A stretch of DNA of 19,184 nucleotides from CAZSGN01 sp964606415 (GTDB lineage Bacteria > Bacteroidota > Bacteroidia > Bacteroidales > JBBRXJ01): the NCBI GenBank assembly GCA_964606415.1, contig CAZSGN010000014.1, positions 1-19,184 on the forward strand, in the 5' to 3' direction. The translations under genes were made by a program, and so were the position numbers. Positions 1 to 7,808 of the stretch are shown here, piece by piece (position 1 is the stretch's first letter; every line of letters begins with the position of its first letter). A model generated the notes under the pieces. It searched no databases. It saw nothing but the letters and a program-made list of their open reading frames with translations, and had not been told where the DNA came from.

Positions 1-479
1 AGGTGTTCTCAGTTTCTATGATCTTTTTTCTACTTACCTCCAATGTTTCAGGTGCATTATTATATTCTGTAAATAAACCAGCAATAGTTTTTAATATTGA
101 TTTGTTAATTAATAGTATTTATTTTATTGTATTATTCCTTTTTACTTCACAAGGTTTAATTGTAGTGCTCATTATATATTCTATTTATATAATTGTCAAA
201 ACAAGCACCTTGCAATTTTTTGCAAATAAACAGTTGACTTATAAGATGAATACTTATTTGAGTCTACTAAAGCGGCCTTTTATTTTTTCAATTATAATGG
301 GTTTAATTATATGGTTATTCCAGTTTTTTATGAAAACTCATTTCTCTAATGCATTAATATTAATCTTTTCTATTATCATTGGAGCAACATTTTATTTAAT
401 TTCTATATTTATAAATTCACGGCAAGACTATTTTGAATTATTAGGATTATTAAAAAAAGAGAAAACCATCATGAAATGA
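1..479 (+). CDS. Wzx-like polysaccharide flippase, C-terminal part only
   Basis: This is the 3' end of a gene that begins outside the window; the first full codon is at base 3. The visible 158 residues are almost entirely hydrophobic. About five membrane segments can be picked out, near residues 2-22, 28-48, 51-72, 93-110 and 117-137, followed by a short charged tail (LLKKEKTIMK). This fits the C-terminal half of a MOP-superfamily oligosaccharide flippase (Wzx), which moves lipid-linked repeat units across the inner membrane. The family call rests on topology and on position in a polysaccharide cluster that otherwise has polymerase, ligase and chain-length genes but no flippase. No diagnostic motif is visible, so another multi-spanning membrane protein is possible. 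The stop overlaps the next start (ATGA, 476-479), so the two are probably translationally coupled. The GTG at base 3 is unlikely to be a true start. Confidence 0.6.
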   Translation, partial: VFSVSMIFFLLTSNVSGALLYSVNKPAIVFNIDLLINSIYFIVLFLFTSQGLIVVLIIYSIYIIVKTSTLQFFANKQLTYKMNTYLSLLKRPFIFSIIMGLIIWLFQFFMKTHFSNALILIFSIIIGATFYLISIFINSRQDYFELLGLLKKEKTIMK

Positions 480-1534
480 AAAATGCAGCAAGAAAAATAA
501 AAAATATGATCGGTAAATTATGGGAAAGAATGGATATATTACTGATCAAATTTTTTTCAAAAAATGAAATTTTAGCCAGTATATATTACCTTTTCTTTTC
601 TAAAAGGTTTTATCTAGAACATAAAGCCGTACTTGCGAGCAGAGTAAAGTATTATAAAAACTTAAATTTAATTGATTCAAATTCAGTTTTAATCAGGAGA
701 AATATCCATAAGCTGGAAAAAGGTATTATAATGAGACCAAGAAAAACTGTATTTGCAACAACTTATATCGCTGAAACAGTAAATGCTTACGCTACTGCTG
801 TAAATAACAATAATAATAATGGTGATGGTTCAGAAACATTAATATGGGCTCATGATGTATTAAAAGAGTATTTTGAAATTACAGATGATTCAAACCCCAT
901 AATTAGTAAAGCAAAACATGTTTTCTATACAGTCCCGGAAATTGAAACAAACCACAATTCAAAGCCTTATTTGAGAAAATTTTCTCCGGAATTGACAATT
1001 TCTTATGAAGATTTAAAGAAGCTTGCAATAAGACGAAGATCAATCAGGTGGTACAAAGATGAAAAGGTAGAAAGAGAGAAAATCGATAAAGCCATTACGA
1101 TTGCTGGATTATCGCCAAGTGCGTGCAACCGGCAACCATTTCGGTTTTTGATTATTGATAATAAAGAAAAAATTGAAAGGGTTGCCTGCATTCCGATGGG
1201 TACAAAAGGCTTTTCCCATAATTTTTCTGGTTTTATTGCTGTAATTGGAGATTTAAGTTCATATTTCAGTGAGAGAGATCGTCATGTAATTTACATTGAT
1301 GCCTCTTTAGCTGCAATGTCTTTTCTTTATGCGTTGGAAACACAAGGAGTTAGCAGTAGTATTATTAATTGGCCGGATATTTATGAAGCAGAATTAAAAA
1401 TGAAAAAAGAACTAAATCTAAAATCTTTTGAAAGAGTAATTATGCTTATATCATATGGTTATGCTGATCCTGAAGGAATGATACCCTTTTCACAAAAAAA
1501 GAATATTGATCTTTTAAGAACTTACAGCAAATGA
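476..1534 (+). CDS. Nitroreductase-family protein of a polysaccharide cluster
   Basis: The protein has 352 residues. The C-terminal half (about 180-335) is a nitroreductase-like FMN domain. It starts with the family's Arg-rich entry (RRRSIRWYKDEKV, 186-198) and continues with SPSACNRQPF (213-222), matching the S-P-S-x-x-N-x-Q-P-x-R flavin-binding signature, and an acidic helix (YIDASLAAMSFL) like the dimer-interface helix. The N-terminal 170 residues are not nitroreductase and carry a basic, hydrophobic start. A run of six Asn (110-115), encoded by an AAC/AAT repeat, lies between the two parts. The family normally does NAD(P)H-dependent two-electron reductions with FMN; the substrate here is unknown. 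The gene lies between a flippase and a pyruvyl transferase-like gene with ATGA overlaps on both sides, so a role in making or modifying a sugar substituent is likely but inferred. It is longer than typical stand-alone nitroreductases (about 200 residues) because of the N-terminal extension. Confidence 0.85.
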   Translation: MKNAARKIKNMIGKLWERMDILLIKFFSKNEILASIYYLFFSKRFYLEHKAVLASRVKYYKNLNLIDSNSVLIRRNIHKLEKGIIMRPRKTVFATTYIAETVNAYATAVNNNNNNGDGSETLIWAHDVLKEYFEITDDSNPIISKAKHVFYTVPEIETNHNSKPYLRKFSPELTISYEDLKKLAIRRRSIRWYKDEKVEREKIDKAITIAGLSPSACNRQPFRFLIIDNKEKIERVACIPMGTKGFSHNFSGFIAVIGDLSSYFSERDRHVIYIDASLAAMSFLYALETQGVSSSIINWPDIYEAELKMKKELNLKSFERVIMLISYGYADPEGMIPFSQKKNIDLLRTYSK

Positions 1535-2670
1535 ATATAGAAATAAGAAAAGTTCAATTTGTCAATAAAGGAGCAGAATTAATGCTTTATGCTGTCCTTG
1601 ATAAAATGAAGCAAGAATATCCTGATGCCCGGTTTGTTATGGCACCCGGAAAAAATTCTTCTTTTGAAAAGCGTGGAGAATTACAATTATGGCAAAAAGC
1701 TTGGTTATGGAAGTATAGAATACAATTCGGTGATTTGGCAAGGTTTATTCCAAAAATGGTAAGAGAGCAATACGGTATTATTTTAGACAGGGAAATTGAT
1801 GTTGTTCTTGATGCTGCTGGATTCGCATATAGCGACCAGTTTTCTGGGAAAAGTTGTTCAGAATTAGCTAGGTCATCTAAACGATGGCAAAAAAATAAAA
1901 CAAAAATCATCTTACTACCGCAGGCATTGGGCCCTTTTGAATCAAAAAAAAATAAGAAGGATGTTAAAACCATTGCAAATAATGTAGATTTGATATTTCC
2001 CCGTGAAAAAGAATCGTATGAATATTTAGTAAAATATGTCGGGGAAAGGCAAAATATTGAAATAGCTCCTGATTTTACAAATTTGATTAAAGGTGAAATT
2101 CCTGATTATTTTCAACAGAAAAATAATGCTATTTGTATAATCCCAAATTACAAAATGATTGATAAAATATCCCAGAGAACACAAGAAGAATATATTCCTT
2201 TTTTAAAAAAGTGCATTAAGTTTTTGCTGAATCATAATCAAAAACCTTTTATACTGGTACATGAAGGTAAAAATGATCATTGGATTGCTAAAGAAATAAC
2301 AAAAGATGAAAATAGTAAAGTTCCTATTTTTACTGAGGATAATCCATTAAAAGTTAAAGGAATTATTGGTGCATCTAAAGCCACTATAAGTAGTCGATTT
2401 CATGGATTGGTCAGCAGTTTGTCACAAGGGGTTCCTGCAATAGGTACTGGGTGGAGCCATAAATACGAAATGTTATTTGAAGATTATCATTTTCCTGAAG
2501 GAATAATTGATATATCATCTAAAGATGAAATAATAACTGAAAAACTTAACATGATTATTGATCCGGATTCAAATCAAAAAATAAGTTCTGTTATCAATGA
2601 TAGAGCTGAAAAGCTAAAATTGTCCTCAGAGCAAATGTGGGAAAAAGTTTTTAAGCTACTTAAAGAATAG
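1531..2670 (+). CDS. Polysaccharide pyruvyl transferase family protein
   Basis: The 379-residue protein fits the WcaK/AmsJ/CsaB family in length and motif order. Near the N-terminus is NKGAE (12-16), the family's N-x-G-D/A-E loop. LPQALGPF lies at 129-136, and IFPREKESYEYL at about 165-176 (R/E-x-S region). A C-terminal block SSRFHGLVSSLSQGVPAIG holds the conserved S-R-x-H (288-291). Members transfer pyruvate from phosphoenolpyruvate to form pyruvyl ketals on capsule, exopolysaccharide or cell-wall sugars, although many cluster-associated members have no proven substrate. The start ATG overlaps the nitroreductase stop (ATGA, 1531-1534). It is the last gene of the first operon segment and is followed at once by an AT-rich hairpin. 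Family call firm; exact reaction inferred. Confidence 0.88.
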   Translation: MNIEIRKVQFVNKGAELMLYAVLDKMKQEYPDARFVMAPGKNSSFEKRGELQLWQKAWLWKYRIQFGDLARFIPKMVREQYGIILDREIDVVLDAAGFAYSDQFSGKSCSELARSSKRWQKNKTKIILLPQALGPFESKKNKKDVKTIANNVDLIFPREKESYEYLVKYVGERQNIEIAPDFTNLIKGEIPDYFQQKNNAICIIPNYKMIDKISQRTQEEYIPFLKKCIKFLLNHNQKPFILVHEGKNDHWIAKEITKDENSKVPIFTEDNPLKVKGIIGASKATISSRFHGLVSSLSQGVPAIGTGWSHKYEMLFEDYHFPEGIIDISSKDEIITEKLNMIIDPDSNQKISSVINDRAEKLKLSSEQMWEKVFKLLKE

Positions 2671-2695
2671 ATTATATAAGGTCGGTTATATGATC
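2670..2695 (+). terminator. AT-rich hairpin after the pyruvyl transferase gene
   Basis: The arms GATTATATAA (2670-2679) and TTATATGATC (2686-2695) can form a 10-bp stem with one G.U pair and a 6-nt loop, GGTCGG. The 5' arm begins on the last base of the stop codon, and the stem is followed by TTT. Position and shape suggest transcription ends here. The stem is AT-rich and the T-tract short, so it is weak as an intrinsic terminator and could equally be a 3'-end stabiliser. Confidence 0.4.
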
Positions 2696-2776
2696 TTTCA
2701 TCTAAAATGAAATTTTTAAATAATAACAGAGCAAAGCGATACTTCTCCTTAGAGCTAGCCCATAAAGTCACCAAAT

Positions 2777-3158
2777 TTACTCCATTTCTTTCTGTAATTT
2801 TTCCGGAGGCAAGCCTTTATTTCTATTGAAAAATGATTTTTACGTTATACAAATATCTGAAATTTGTCTTTTTCTACGATTCTTTATAGTAATATTTTCG
2901 CAATTTGCTTTATTGAATCCGCAAGTTTTACTCGAACATAATTTAGTCAATCGTTTGTAATTCAATTAAATACAGATCCATTTTTTGGGCGAACGTGGTA
3001 TCTTTTGCCGGACAACCACAAGAAAAACTCACATCCTCCGGCGGATCATGGCTCGGTTCATCTCTGATATTGGGTTAAGCCTTTTCTACCATGTGCAAGC
3101 CTTCATTCTGACAAAGAACGTTTTCTAATTCGCTTAATTTTCCTATTTTTGAAGACAT
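2777..3158 (-). pseudogene. Candidate decayed minus-strand ORF, family unknown
   Basis: Reading the minus strand from ATG at 3158 gives a coding-like 27-residue start (MSSKIGKLSELENVLC...). A TAA follows at 3077-3075, then 43 more open codons in the same frame, including SCGCPAKDTTFAQKMDLYL, to a TAA at 2945-2943. A single-base frame change continues the protein-like reading as KLCSSKTCGFNKANCENITI. A stop follows at 2842-2840, and then NRNKGLPPEKLQKEME ends at a TAA at 2779-2777. The amino-acid composition (Lys/Glu/Cys rich, few rare residues) looks more like protein than chance. Pieced together it would be about 125 codons with two internal stops and one frameshift. I do not recognise a family. 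It may be a degraded cassette or mobile-element remnant, or open frames that arose by chance. Confidence 0.3.
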
Positions 3159-3205
3159 AAGTAGTGATTTTTTGAGTTTTTTGCTTTTTTGCCTTGTAAC
3201 TACTT
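3159..3205. repeat. Inverted repeat enclosing three TTTTTTG units
   Basis: AAGTAGT (3159-3165) and ACTACTT (3199-3205) are perfect 7-bp inverted arms. The 33 bases between them contain TTTTTTG three times, at 3168-3174, 3177-3183 and 3185-3191, spaced 9 and 8 bases apart. It lies just upstream of the decayed minus-strand ORF start. It could be a regulatory stem-loop or part of that ORF's former promoter region; no function is shown. Confidence 0.35.
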
Positions 3206-3320
3206 CGAAAATAATAAATTACGATATAAATACCATTATTTATTCCCTTTTTTCAAGCCTTACAAAAAGTGGGGAACTTAAATTATTAATAGGGTTATTT
3301 TGATTAAATAGTTTTGAAAA

Positions 3321-4283
3321 ATGTCTTTACCTGACAAACCTTTATTTTCTGTTATTATTCCGGTATATAATAAAGAGCTTTATGTTCAGCGAGCTGTTAA
3401 TTCAGTATTGAATCAGCAATATGGGAATTTTGAGTTGATTATTGTTTGTGATCCATCTACAGATAATAGTTCGAAAGAGGTTGCCAAATTTGATGATGAT
3501 AGGATTAGGGTTTTTAGTAGGGAGGTGCCAGGGCCCGGGGGGTATGCTGCCCGAAATTTAGGAATTAAAATGGCTAAGGGGCAGTTTGTTACTTTTCTTG
3601 ATGCAGATGACGAATGGTGTACGGACCATCTGCTCCGGGCGAAAAGTCTTATTGATAATTACGATGCTTTGCTTTATTCAATAAGTTGGATGGATTCCCG
3701 CGGTGATGGGACTTTTACTGAACCTTCTTTTCTAAAGAAATTTAAAAAAGAAGGTGTTCAGATACTTGATTTTATGGCTTATCTTGAATACGCTTCACAA
3801 GGTGCTATACCTGTGCATACAAATGTAATAATTGTAAAACATCATTTGTTTGAGCAAATTGATGGGTTTCCGGAAAATGAATGCATAAGAGGAGGTGATT
3901 TGCATACATGGTTTAGATTGATAAGGCATGCTAATAAAATTGTTTGTTTGCCTGAGGCAACAGCTATTTATCATAGAGAAGTTTCTACAGTAACCAGGGC
4001 ATCTTCTCCCAAGGTTCAGGATAATTGTATTTACCTGTTAGTGAAAAAAGTTATTGAGGAAGAGGATGATGTGAAAATTAAAATGAAATTGAAAAAGTTC
4101 TCAAATTATCATATTGTTCATGCTTTAAAAGTTAGAGCTATTAATGGAAGATTGAGGCTCGCAGATTGTGCTTTTTATTATTCTTCAGTTGCAAAAATAA
4201 ATTACCTGTTTTTTCTTTTTTTGAGTTTACTTCCAGGTGGAGTTCAAAAATCAATTTATTGGTTAAAAAAACAGATTAGTTAA
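3321..4283 (+). CDS. Family 2 glycosyltransferase
   Basis: The 320-residue protein is a GT-A-fold GT2 enzyme. It opens with FSVIIPVYNKELYVQRAVNSVLNQ (from residue 9), the classic nucleotide-sugar-binding first strand and helix. A FELIIVCDPSTDNS loop (38-50) follows, and AARNLGIKMAKGQFVTFLDADDEW carries the DXD-type metal/nucleotide motif DADD at 94-97. The GGDLHTWFRL block (about 191-200) sits where GT2 enzymes carry the acceptor-side acidic base. A hydrophobic stretch near the C-terminus (YLFFLFLSLLPG) may bind the inner membrane face. It would add one sugar to the lipid-linked repeat unit; the donor cannot be read from sequence. It is the first gene of the main operon, 18 bases upstream of the ATP-grasp gene. 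Confidence 0.92.
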   Translation: MSLPDKPLFSVIIPVYNKELYVQRAVNSVLNQQYGNFELIIVCDPSTDNSSKEVAKFDDDRIRVFSREVPGPGGYAARNLGIKMAKGQFVTFLDADDEWCTDHLLRAKSLIDNYDALLYSISWMDSRGDGTFTEPSFLKKFKKEGVQILDFMAYLEYASQGAIPVHTNVIIVKHHLFEQIDGFPENECIRGGDLHTWFRLIRHANKIVCLPEATAIYHREVSTVTRASSPKVQDNCIYLLVKKVIEEEDDVKIKMKLKKFSNYHIVHALKVRAINGRLRLADCAFYYSSVAKINYLFFLFLSLLPGGVQKSIYWLKKQIS

Positions 4284-4301
4284 CTTAAAATACTTTCAGG
4301 T

Positions 4302-5324
4302 TTGAAAATAGCCATACATCATAGGGTTCATTCTTTTAGTGAAAATTGGATTAGATATTGCCAGGAGCATGCTATTGATTATAAAGTAGTAAATTGTTAT
4401 GATTCTAATGCCGTTTCTCAAATTGCAGATTGTGATGCTGTAATGTGGCATTTCCATCATAACCATCCGGCAGATACATTGTTTGCAAAGCAGTTCCTTT
4501 TTTCCCTTCAGCAAACTGGAAAAAAAGTTTTTCCTGATTTTAATACCGTATGGCACTTTGATGATAAATTGGGACAAAAATATTTGTTAGAGCTTTCAGG
4601 AGTACCCGTGGTTCCGACTCATGTTTTTTTCTCGAAACAAGAAGCCCTCCAGTGGAGTAATCATGCTTCATTTCCTAAAGTGTTTAAACTCAGGGGTGGT
4701 GCTGGTGCCGAAAATGTGATGTTGGTTAAAGATGTTCAAAAAGCCAGAAAGTTGATTAAAAAAGCTTTTGCAAAAGGGTTTCGTAGTAAAAACAGAATTT
4801 CTTTTTTAAAAGAAAGAATATGGCATTTTAAAAGGGATCAAAGTATTCAGTCTTTTATTAATATTTCAAAAGGAATAGGACGTTTATTTATTCCTGGTGG
4901 AGCAGAAAAAGCGTTGACAAAGCAAAAAAATTATGTTTATTTTCAGGATTATATTCCGGGGAATGATGCTGATATCAGGGTTATTGTAATTGAACATCGT
5001 GCATTTGCTATAAAACGGATGGTGCGCAAAGGAGATTTTCGTGCTTCAGGGAGTGGGCAGATTGTTTATGATCCGGCGGCTATTCCTGTGGAATGTCTGA
5101 GAATTGCTTTTGATGCGACCAAAAAAATGAATGTACAGTGTATGGCTTATGATTTTGTTTTAAAAGACAATAAGCCTTTAATAGTGGAAATTAGTTATGC
5201 TTTTACACAGGCTGTTTACAAAAACTGTCCGGGATATTGGACCGATAAGTTAGATTGGGTTGAAGGTCATTTTACCCCTGAGTTTTTTATGATTCAGGAT
5301 TTAATCAAATCAAGTGATGGATAA
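4302..5324 (+). CDS. ATP-grasp domain protein (TTG start)
   Basis: The 340-residue protein shows ATP-grasp features in order. A DDKLGQKYLLELSGVPVVPT segment spans about 87-106 and a Gly-rich FPKVFKLRGGAGAENV loop spans 124-139. YFQDYIPGNDADIRVIVI follows at 213-230, then RASGSG (247-252) and YDFVLKDNKPLIVEIS (283-298). D284 and E296 are the expected metal ligands; the usual final Asn (E-x-N) appears as Ser298. The family makes acyl-phosphates and joins a carboxylate to an amine or similar acceptor, as in RimK-type ligases. In this operon it may attach an amino acid or other carboxylate to a sugar, which is inferred. The start is TTG: codons from 4302 encode the first strand KIAIHHR, and the next in-frame Met (residue 48) would remove it. 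The C-terminus overlaps the next gene by 8 bases. Confidence 0.82.
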   Translation: MKIAIHHRVHSFSENWIRYCQEHAIDYKVVNCYDSNAVSQIADCDAVMWHFHHNHPADTLFAKQFLFSLQQTGKKVFPDFNTVWHFDDKLGQKYLLELSGVPVVPTHVFFSKQEALQWSNHASFPKVFKLRGGAGAENVMLVKDVQKARKLIKKAFAKGFRSKNRISFLKERIWHFKRDQSIQSFINISKGIGRLFIPGGAEKALTKQKNYVYFQDYIPGNDADIRVIVIEHRAFAIKRMVRKGDFRASGSGQIVYDPAAIPVECLRIAFDATKKMNVQCMAYDFVLKDNKPLIVEISYAFTQAVYKNCPGYWTDKLDWVEGHFTPEFFMIQDLIKSSDG

Positions 5325-6450
5325 TAAAAATAATAATATTACACTTTTCATCAATTCGTTAAGGGGTGGGGGAGCAGAACGTATTTGTGTTACTCTTGCA
5401 AATGGCCTGGTTGCTCGTGGATGGGAGGTGACTATTGTTGTTTTAAATCTGCATAATGCGATTCTGGCAGAAGAACTGGATAAAGGAATCGTTTTTAAAA
5501 ATTTAAATATTAAGCATGCAAGAGGCGCTTTTTTTAAAATATTACATTTTTTAAAGAAAAACAGGGTTGAAAAAATAGTAACTTTTAATCATCAAATTTC
5601 AGTGATTCTTGTTCTTTTGAGATGGGTGTTTAAATTGAATTTTATTATCGTTGCCCGGAATATTAGCCATTTAAGTCAGAAGTATAAGGAAGAAAAATCA
5701 GTATGGCATAGATATTTTGTTGACAGGTGGGTTAAGTTTTTATATAAATTTGTTGACAGGGTTATTGCTCAGTCTCAGGGGATGAGAACAGATTTGATCA
5801 GTAATTATCATATTGTTCCTGAAAAAATATTTGTGATTAATAATCCTCTAAATCCCGTCATTGAAAGACAGGCACAAGAAACTTTTTGTTCATGGGAGGA
5901 GAAACAGGATTATCTTTTATGTGTCGGGCGGCTTGAGAAAGTGAAAGCATTTGATTATGCTATTGAAGCTTTTGCTAAGATTCATAAAGATTTTCCTGAA
6001 ATGCGGTTGAAGATTATTGGTGAAGGTAGCGAAAGGGAGTATCTTGAAAGATTTACAAAGCAGCTGAAGCTTGAGGAGTTTGTTGATTTTGAGGGATATA
6101 AAAAAGATTTGGCTCTTTATTATTTAAGTGCTAAAGCAACGCTTTTAACTTCTCTTTATGAGGGATTTCCAAATGTTTTGGTTGAATCTGTCGCTTTTGG
6201 TACACCAGTGGTAGCATTTGATTGTGAAAGCGGCCCGGCAGAAATAATTAACAATGACGTTAATGGATATATTGTTGAATATCAAAATATTGACATTCTT
6301 GGCGAAGCTATTAATAAAACATTGAGCAGGCATTGGGATACGAAAGCGATCAGGCAAAGTGTTGAACCTTATCGTGATCATTTTATTATTGATAGGTATT
6401 GTGAAATATTTGATTTTCAACTAATGCAAAATAATTGTAAACGATATTAA
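5317..6450 (+). CDS. Family 4 glycosyltransferase (GT-B)
   Basis: The protein has 377 residues from ATG 5317; a GTG one codon upstream (5314) is also possible. The N-terminal domain opens with TLFINSLRGGGAERICVTLA, the Gly-rich acceptor-side loop of GT4 enzymes. The C-terminal Rossmann domain holds YLLCVGRLEKVKAFDYAIEA, LKIIGEGSEREYLE and the donor-binding TSLYEGFPNVLVESVAFG block. That block has the family's two Glu residues eight positions apart (E-x7-E), followed by TPVVAF and SGPAEII. It is a retaining GT-B transferase acting on the cytoplasmic side during repeat-unit assembly; the donor sugar is not determinable. The ATG start lies inside the ATP-grasp stop region (ATGGATAA), so translation is probably coupled. 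Confidence 0.92.
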   Translation: MDNKNNNITLFINSLRGGGAERICVTLANGLVARGWEVTIVVLNLHNAILAEELDKGIVFKNLNIKHARGAFFKILHFLKKNRVEKIVTFNHQISVILVLLRWVFKLNFIIVARNISHLSQKYKEEKSVWHRYFVDRWVKFLYKFVDRVIAQSQGMRTDLISNYHIVPEKIFVINNPLNPVIERQAQETFCSWEEKQDYLLCVGRLEKVKAFDYAIEAFAKIHKDFPEMRLKIIGEGSEREYLERFTKQLKLEEFVDFEGYKKDLALYYLSAKATLLTSLYEGFPNVLVESVAFGTPVVAFDCESGPAEIINNDVNGYIVEYQNIDILGEAINKTLSRHWDTKAIRQSVEPYRDHFIIDRYCEIFDFQLMQNNCKRY

Positions 6451-6464
6451 TAAAGGATAGAATA

Positions 6465-7808
6465 ATGCAGGATGGTATAAATCTTAGGCCATTTTTTAGA
6501 AACCTTTATATAGCCAGGGATGAGGGGGTTATAATGCATTTATTTTTATTTTTATTTGTGTTTACCATTCCTTTTACGGCCTTACCTTTTAATAGTTCTA
6601 AATTGGTAATTATTGTTTTATTTTTTCTGTTTGTTTTTTTTGTACAGAAGAATAAAAATGTTTTAATGTTTAATAAAGGTGCTCTTGTCTTGTTCTCCAT
6701 TATTCTGTTATTATCAGGACTTAGTTTTTTGACCTCTTTAATACACGATACTGCTGACTACTTACCTGCTTATTCTTATTTGGTTTTTGCTATTGAAGGG
6801 TTTGCAGGATCTTATTTGTTTTATATTGTTTTTCTTCGACGATTATGTTTGAATAAGGTGATACGCGCTATTATCAATATTTCTGTTTTTCAGTCAGTTA
6901 TTATTGTTTTGATGTTTTTCTTTGAACCTCTCAGAGAATTTATATTTGCACTCGTTGAAACGGATTCAGCAGGTATTGTAGAGAGATATGGTGGTTTTAG
7001 AGGACTGGGGCTTTCTTCCAGTCTTACTTATGATTTATCTGTGTTTCTGTCTATTTCTATGATTTTTATTGTTTATCTTATTGCTAAAGGAGAAAGAAAT
7101 TATTTTTTATATAGTTTTTACTGGATATTACTTTTTATTGCTGTATTAATGACGGGTAGGTCTGGTTACATTGGTGTTGTGTTGTCTCTTTTTTTTGTTG
7201 TCATTTTAGTTTTTCAAAAGAATATGATAAAATGGGCTGTTACCTTCTTTCTTTCTTTCTTTATTATTGGATTTGCCGGGACTATGTTGATGAAGAGTAT
7301 GATGCCTGGTAAGCTGGAGGTTGTAAAACAGTCTGTGATTCCATATGCTTTCGAATTTTTTATTAATTTTTCTGAAGATGGAGCGCTTACAACTGCTTCA
7401 ATACAAAAATTGAATGAGATGTATTTTGATGTATCATCAAAAACTTTTTTCTTGGGTGATGGTTATTGGGATGATCCGGTTGATGATGCTTCTTATAAAT
7501 CTACAGATGCTGGCTATATGAGGCATTTGCTTTTTTATGGTTTTTTTCCTTCTTTTATTTTGTATGCTTTTTATTTATTAGGTTTTTTTATTATTTACAA
7601 GAGTATCAAGGATGGGCTGAAAGAACAATTATTGATTGGGTTTATAGCTTCTATATTTTTTATTATTCATTATAAGGGAGACTTTTTAATGGGGTCGTCA
7701 ATGAATATTAAACTTTTTTGTATTCTTTTATTATTTTCTTTTTTAAAGAATCAATCTAACGAACAAATACATGAAAATTTTATACCTGGTAAGCACCTTG
7801 AAGAATAG
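6465..7808 (+). CDS. O-antigen polymerase-like membrane protein (Wzy type)
   Basis: The 447-residue protein is very hydrophobic, with about ten or more membrane segments. The motif LMTGRSGYIGVVLSL (228-242) matches the Wzy/O-antigen ligase superfamily segment with a key Arg. A large loop (about 290-350) between late helices ends with GDGYWDD (331-337) and DAGYMRHLLFYGFFPS (348-363), a pattern common in Wzy-type polymerases. It would link flipped repeat units at the periplasmic face. A second start, ATG at 6534 (residue 24, MHLFLFLF), sits right at the first membrane helix after a purine-rich GATGAGGGGG and is a fair alternative. The 3' end overlaps the following glycosyltransferase by 38 bases. 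A second superfamily member lies at 13604-14872 and looks more like a ligase, which supports the polymerase call here. Confidence 0.8.
   Translation: MQDGINLRPFFRNLYIARDEGVIMHLFLFLFVFTIPFTALPFNSSKLVIIVLFFLFVFFVQKNKNVLMFNKGALVLFSIILLLSGLSFLTSLIHDTADYLPAYSYLVFAIEGFAGSYLFYIVFLRRLCLNKVIRAIINISVFQSVIIVLMFFFEPLREFIFALVETDSAGIVERYGGFRGLGLSSSLTYDLSVFLSISMIFIVYLIAKGERNYFLYSFYWILLFIAVLMTGRSGYIGVVLSLFFVVILVFQKNMIKWAVTFFLSFFIIGFAGTMLMKSMMPGKLEVVKQSVIPYAFEFFINFSEDGALTTASIQKLNEMYFDVSSKTFFLGDGYWDDPVDDASYKSTDAGYMRHLLFYGFFPSFILYAFYLLGFFIIYKSIKDGLKEQLLIGFIASIFFIIHYKGDFLMGSSMNIKLFCILLLFSFLKNQSNEQIHENFIPGKHLEE

Larger units (their letters stand above)
2671..3320. other. 650-base stretch with no intact gene
   Basis: This stretch separates the flippase/nitroreductase/pyruvyl transferase genes from the main glycosyltransferase operon. 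It starts with the hairpin at 2670-2695 and contains a candidate decayed minus-strand ORF (2777-3158). It also holds three TTTTTTG repeats inside a 7-bp inverted repeat (3159-3205). A plus-strand ORF of 40 codons (2707-2829) lies partly opposite the decayed ORF and resembles nothing I know. A patch around 3000-3060 is clearly richer in G+C than its surroundings. I found no full TTTG/TAnnTTTG promoter pair upstream of the gene at 3321, although some promoter is expected here if the hairpin terminates transcription. The stretch could be a junction left by exchange of polysaccharide gene cassettes. Confidence 0.6.

Noticed and set aside
2707..2829. Plus-strand ORF of 40 codons (MKFLNNNRAKRYFS...)
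   Set aside because: Plausible composition but no recognisable family, no clear ribosome site, and it partly overlaps the minus-strand relic; mentioned only within the intergenic description.
3309..3316. TAGTTTTG, a match to the TAnnTTTG promoter element
   Set aside because: It ends four bases before the GT2 ATG, so transcription would start inside the gene, and no TTTG lies at the right distance upstream.
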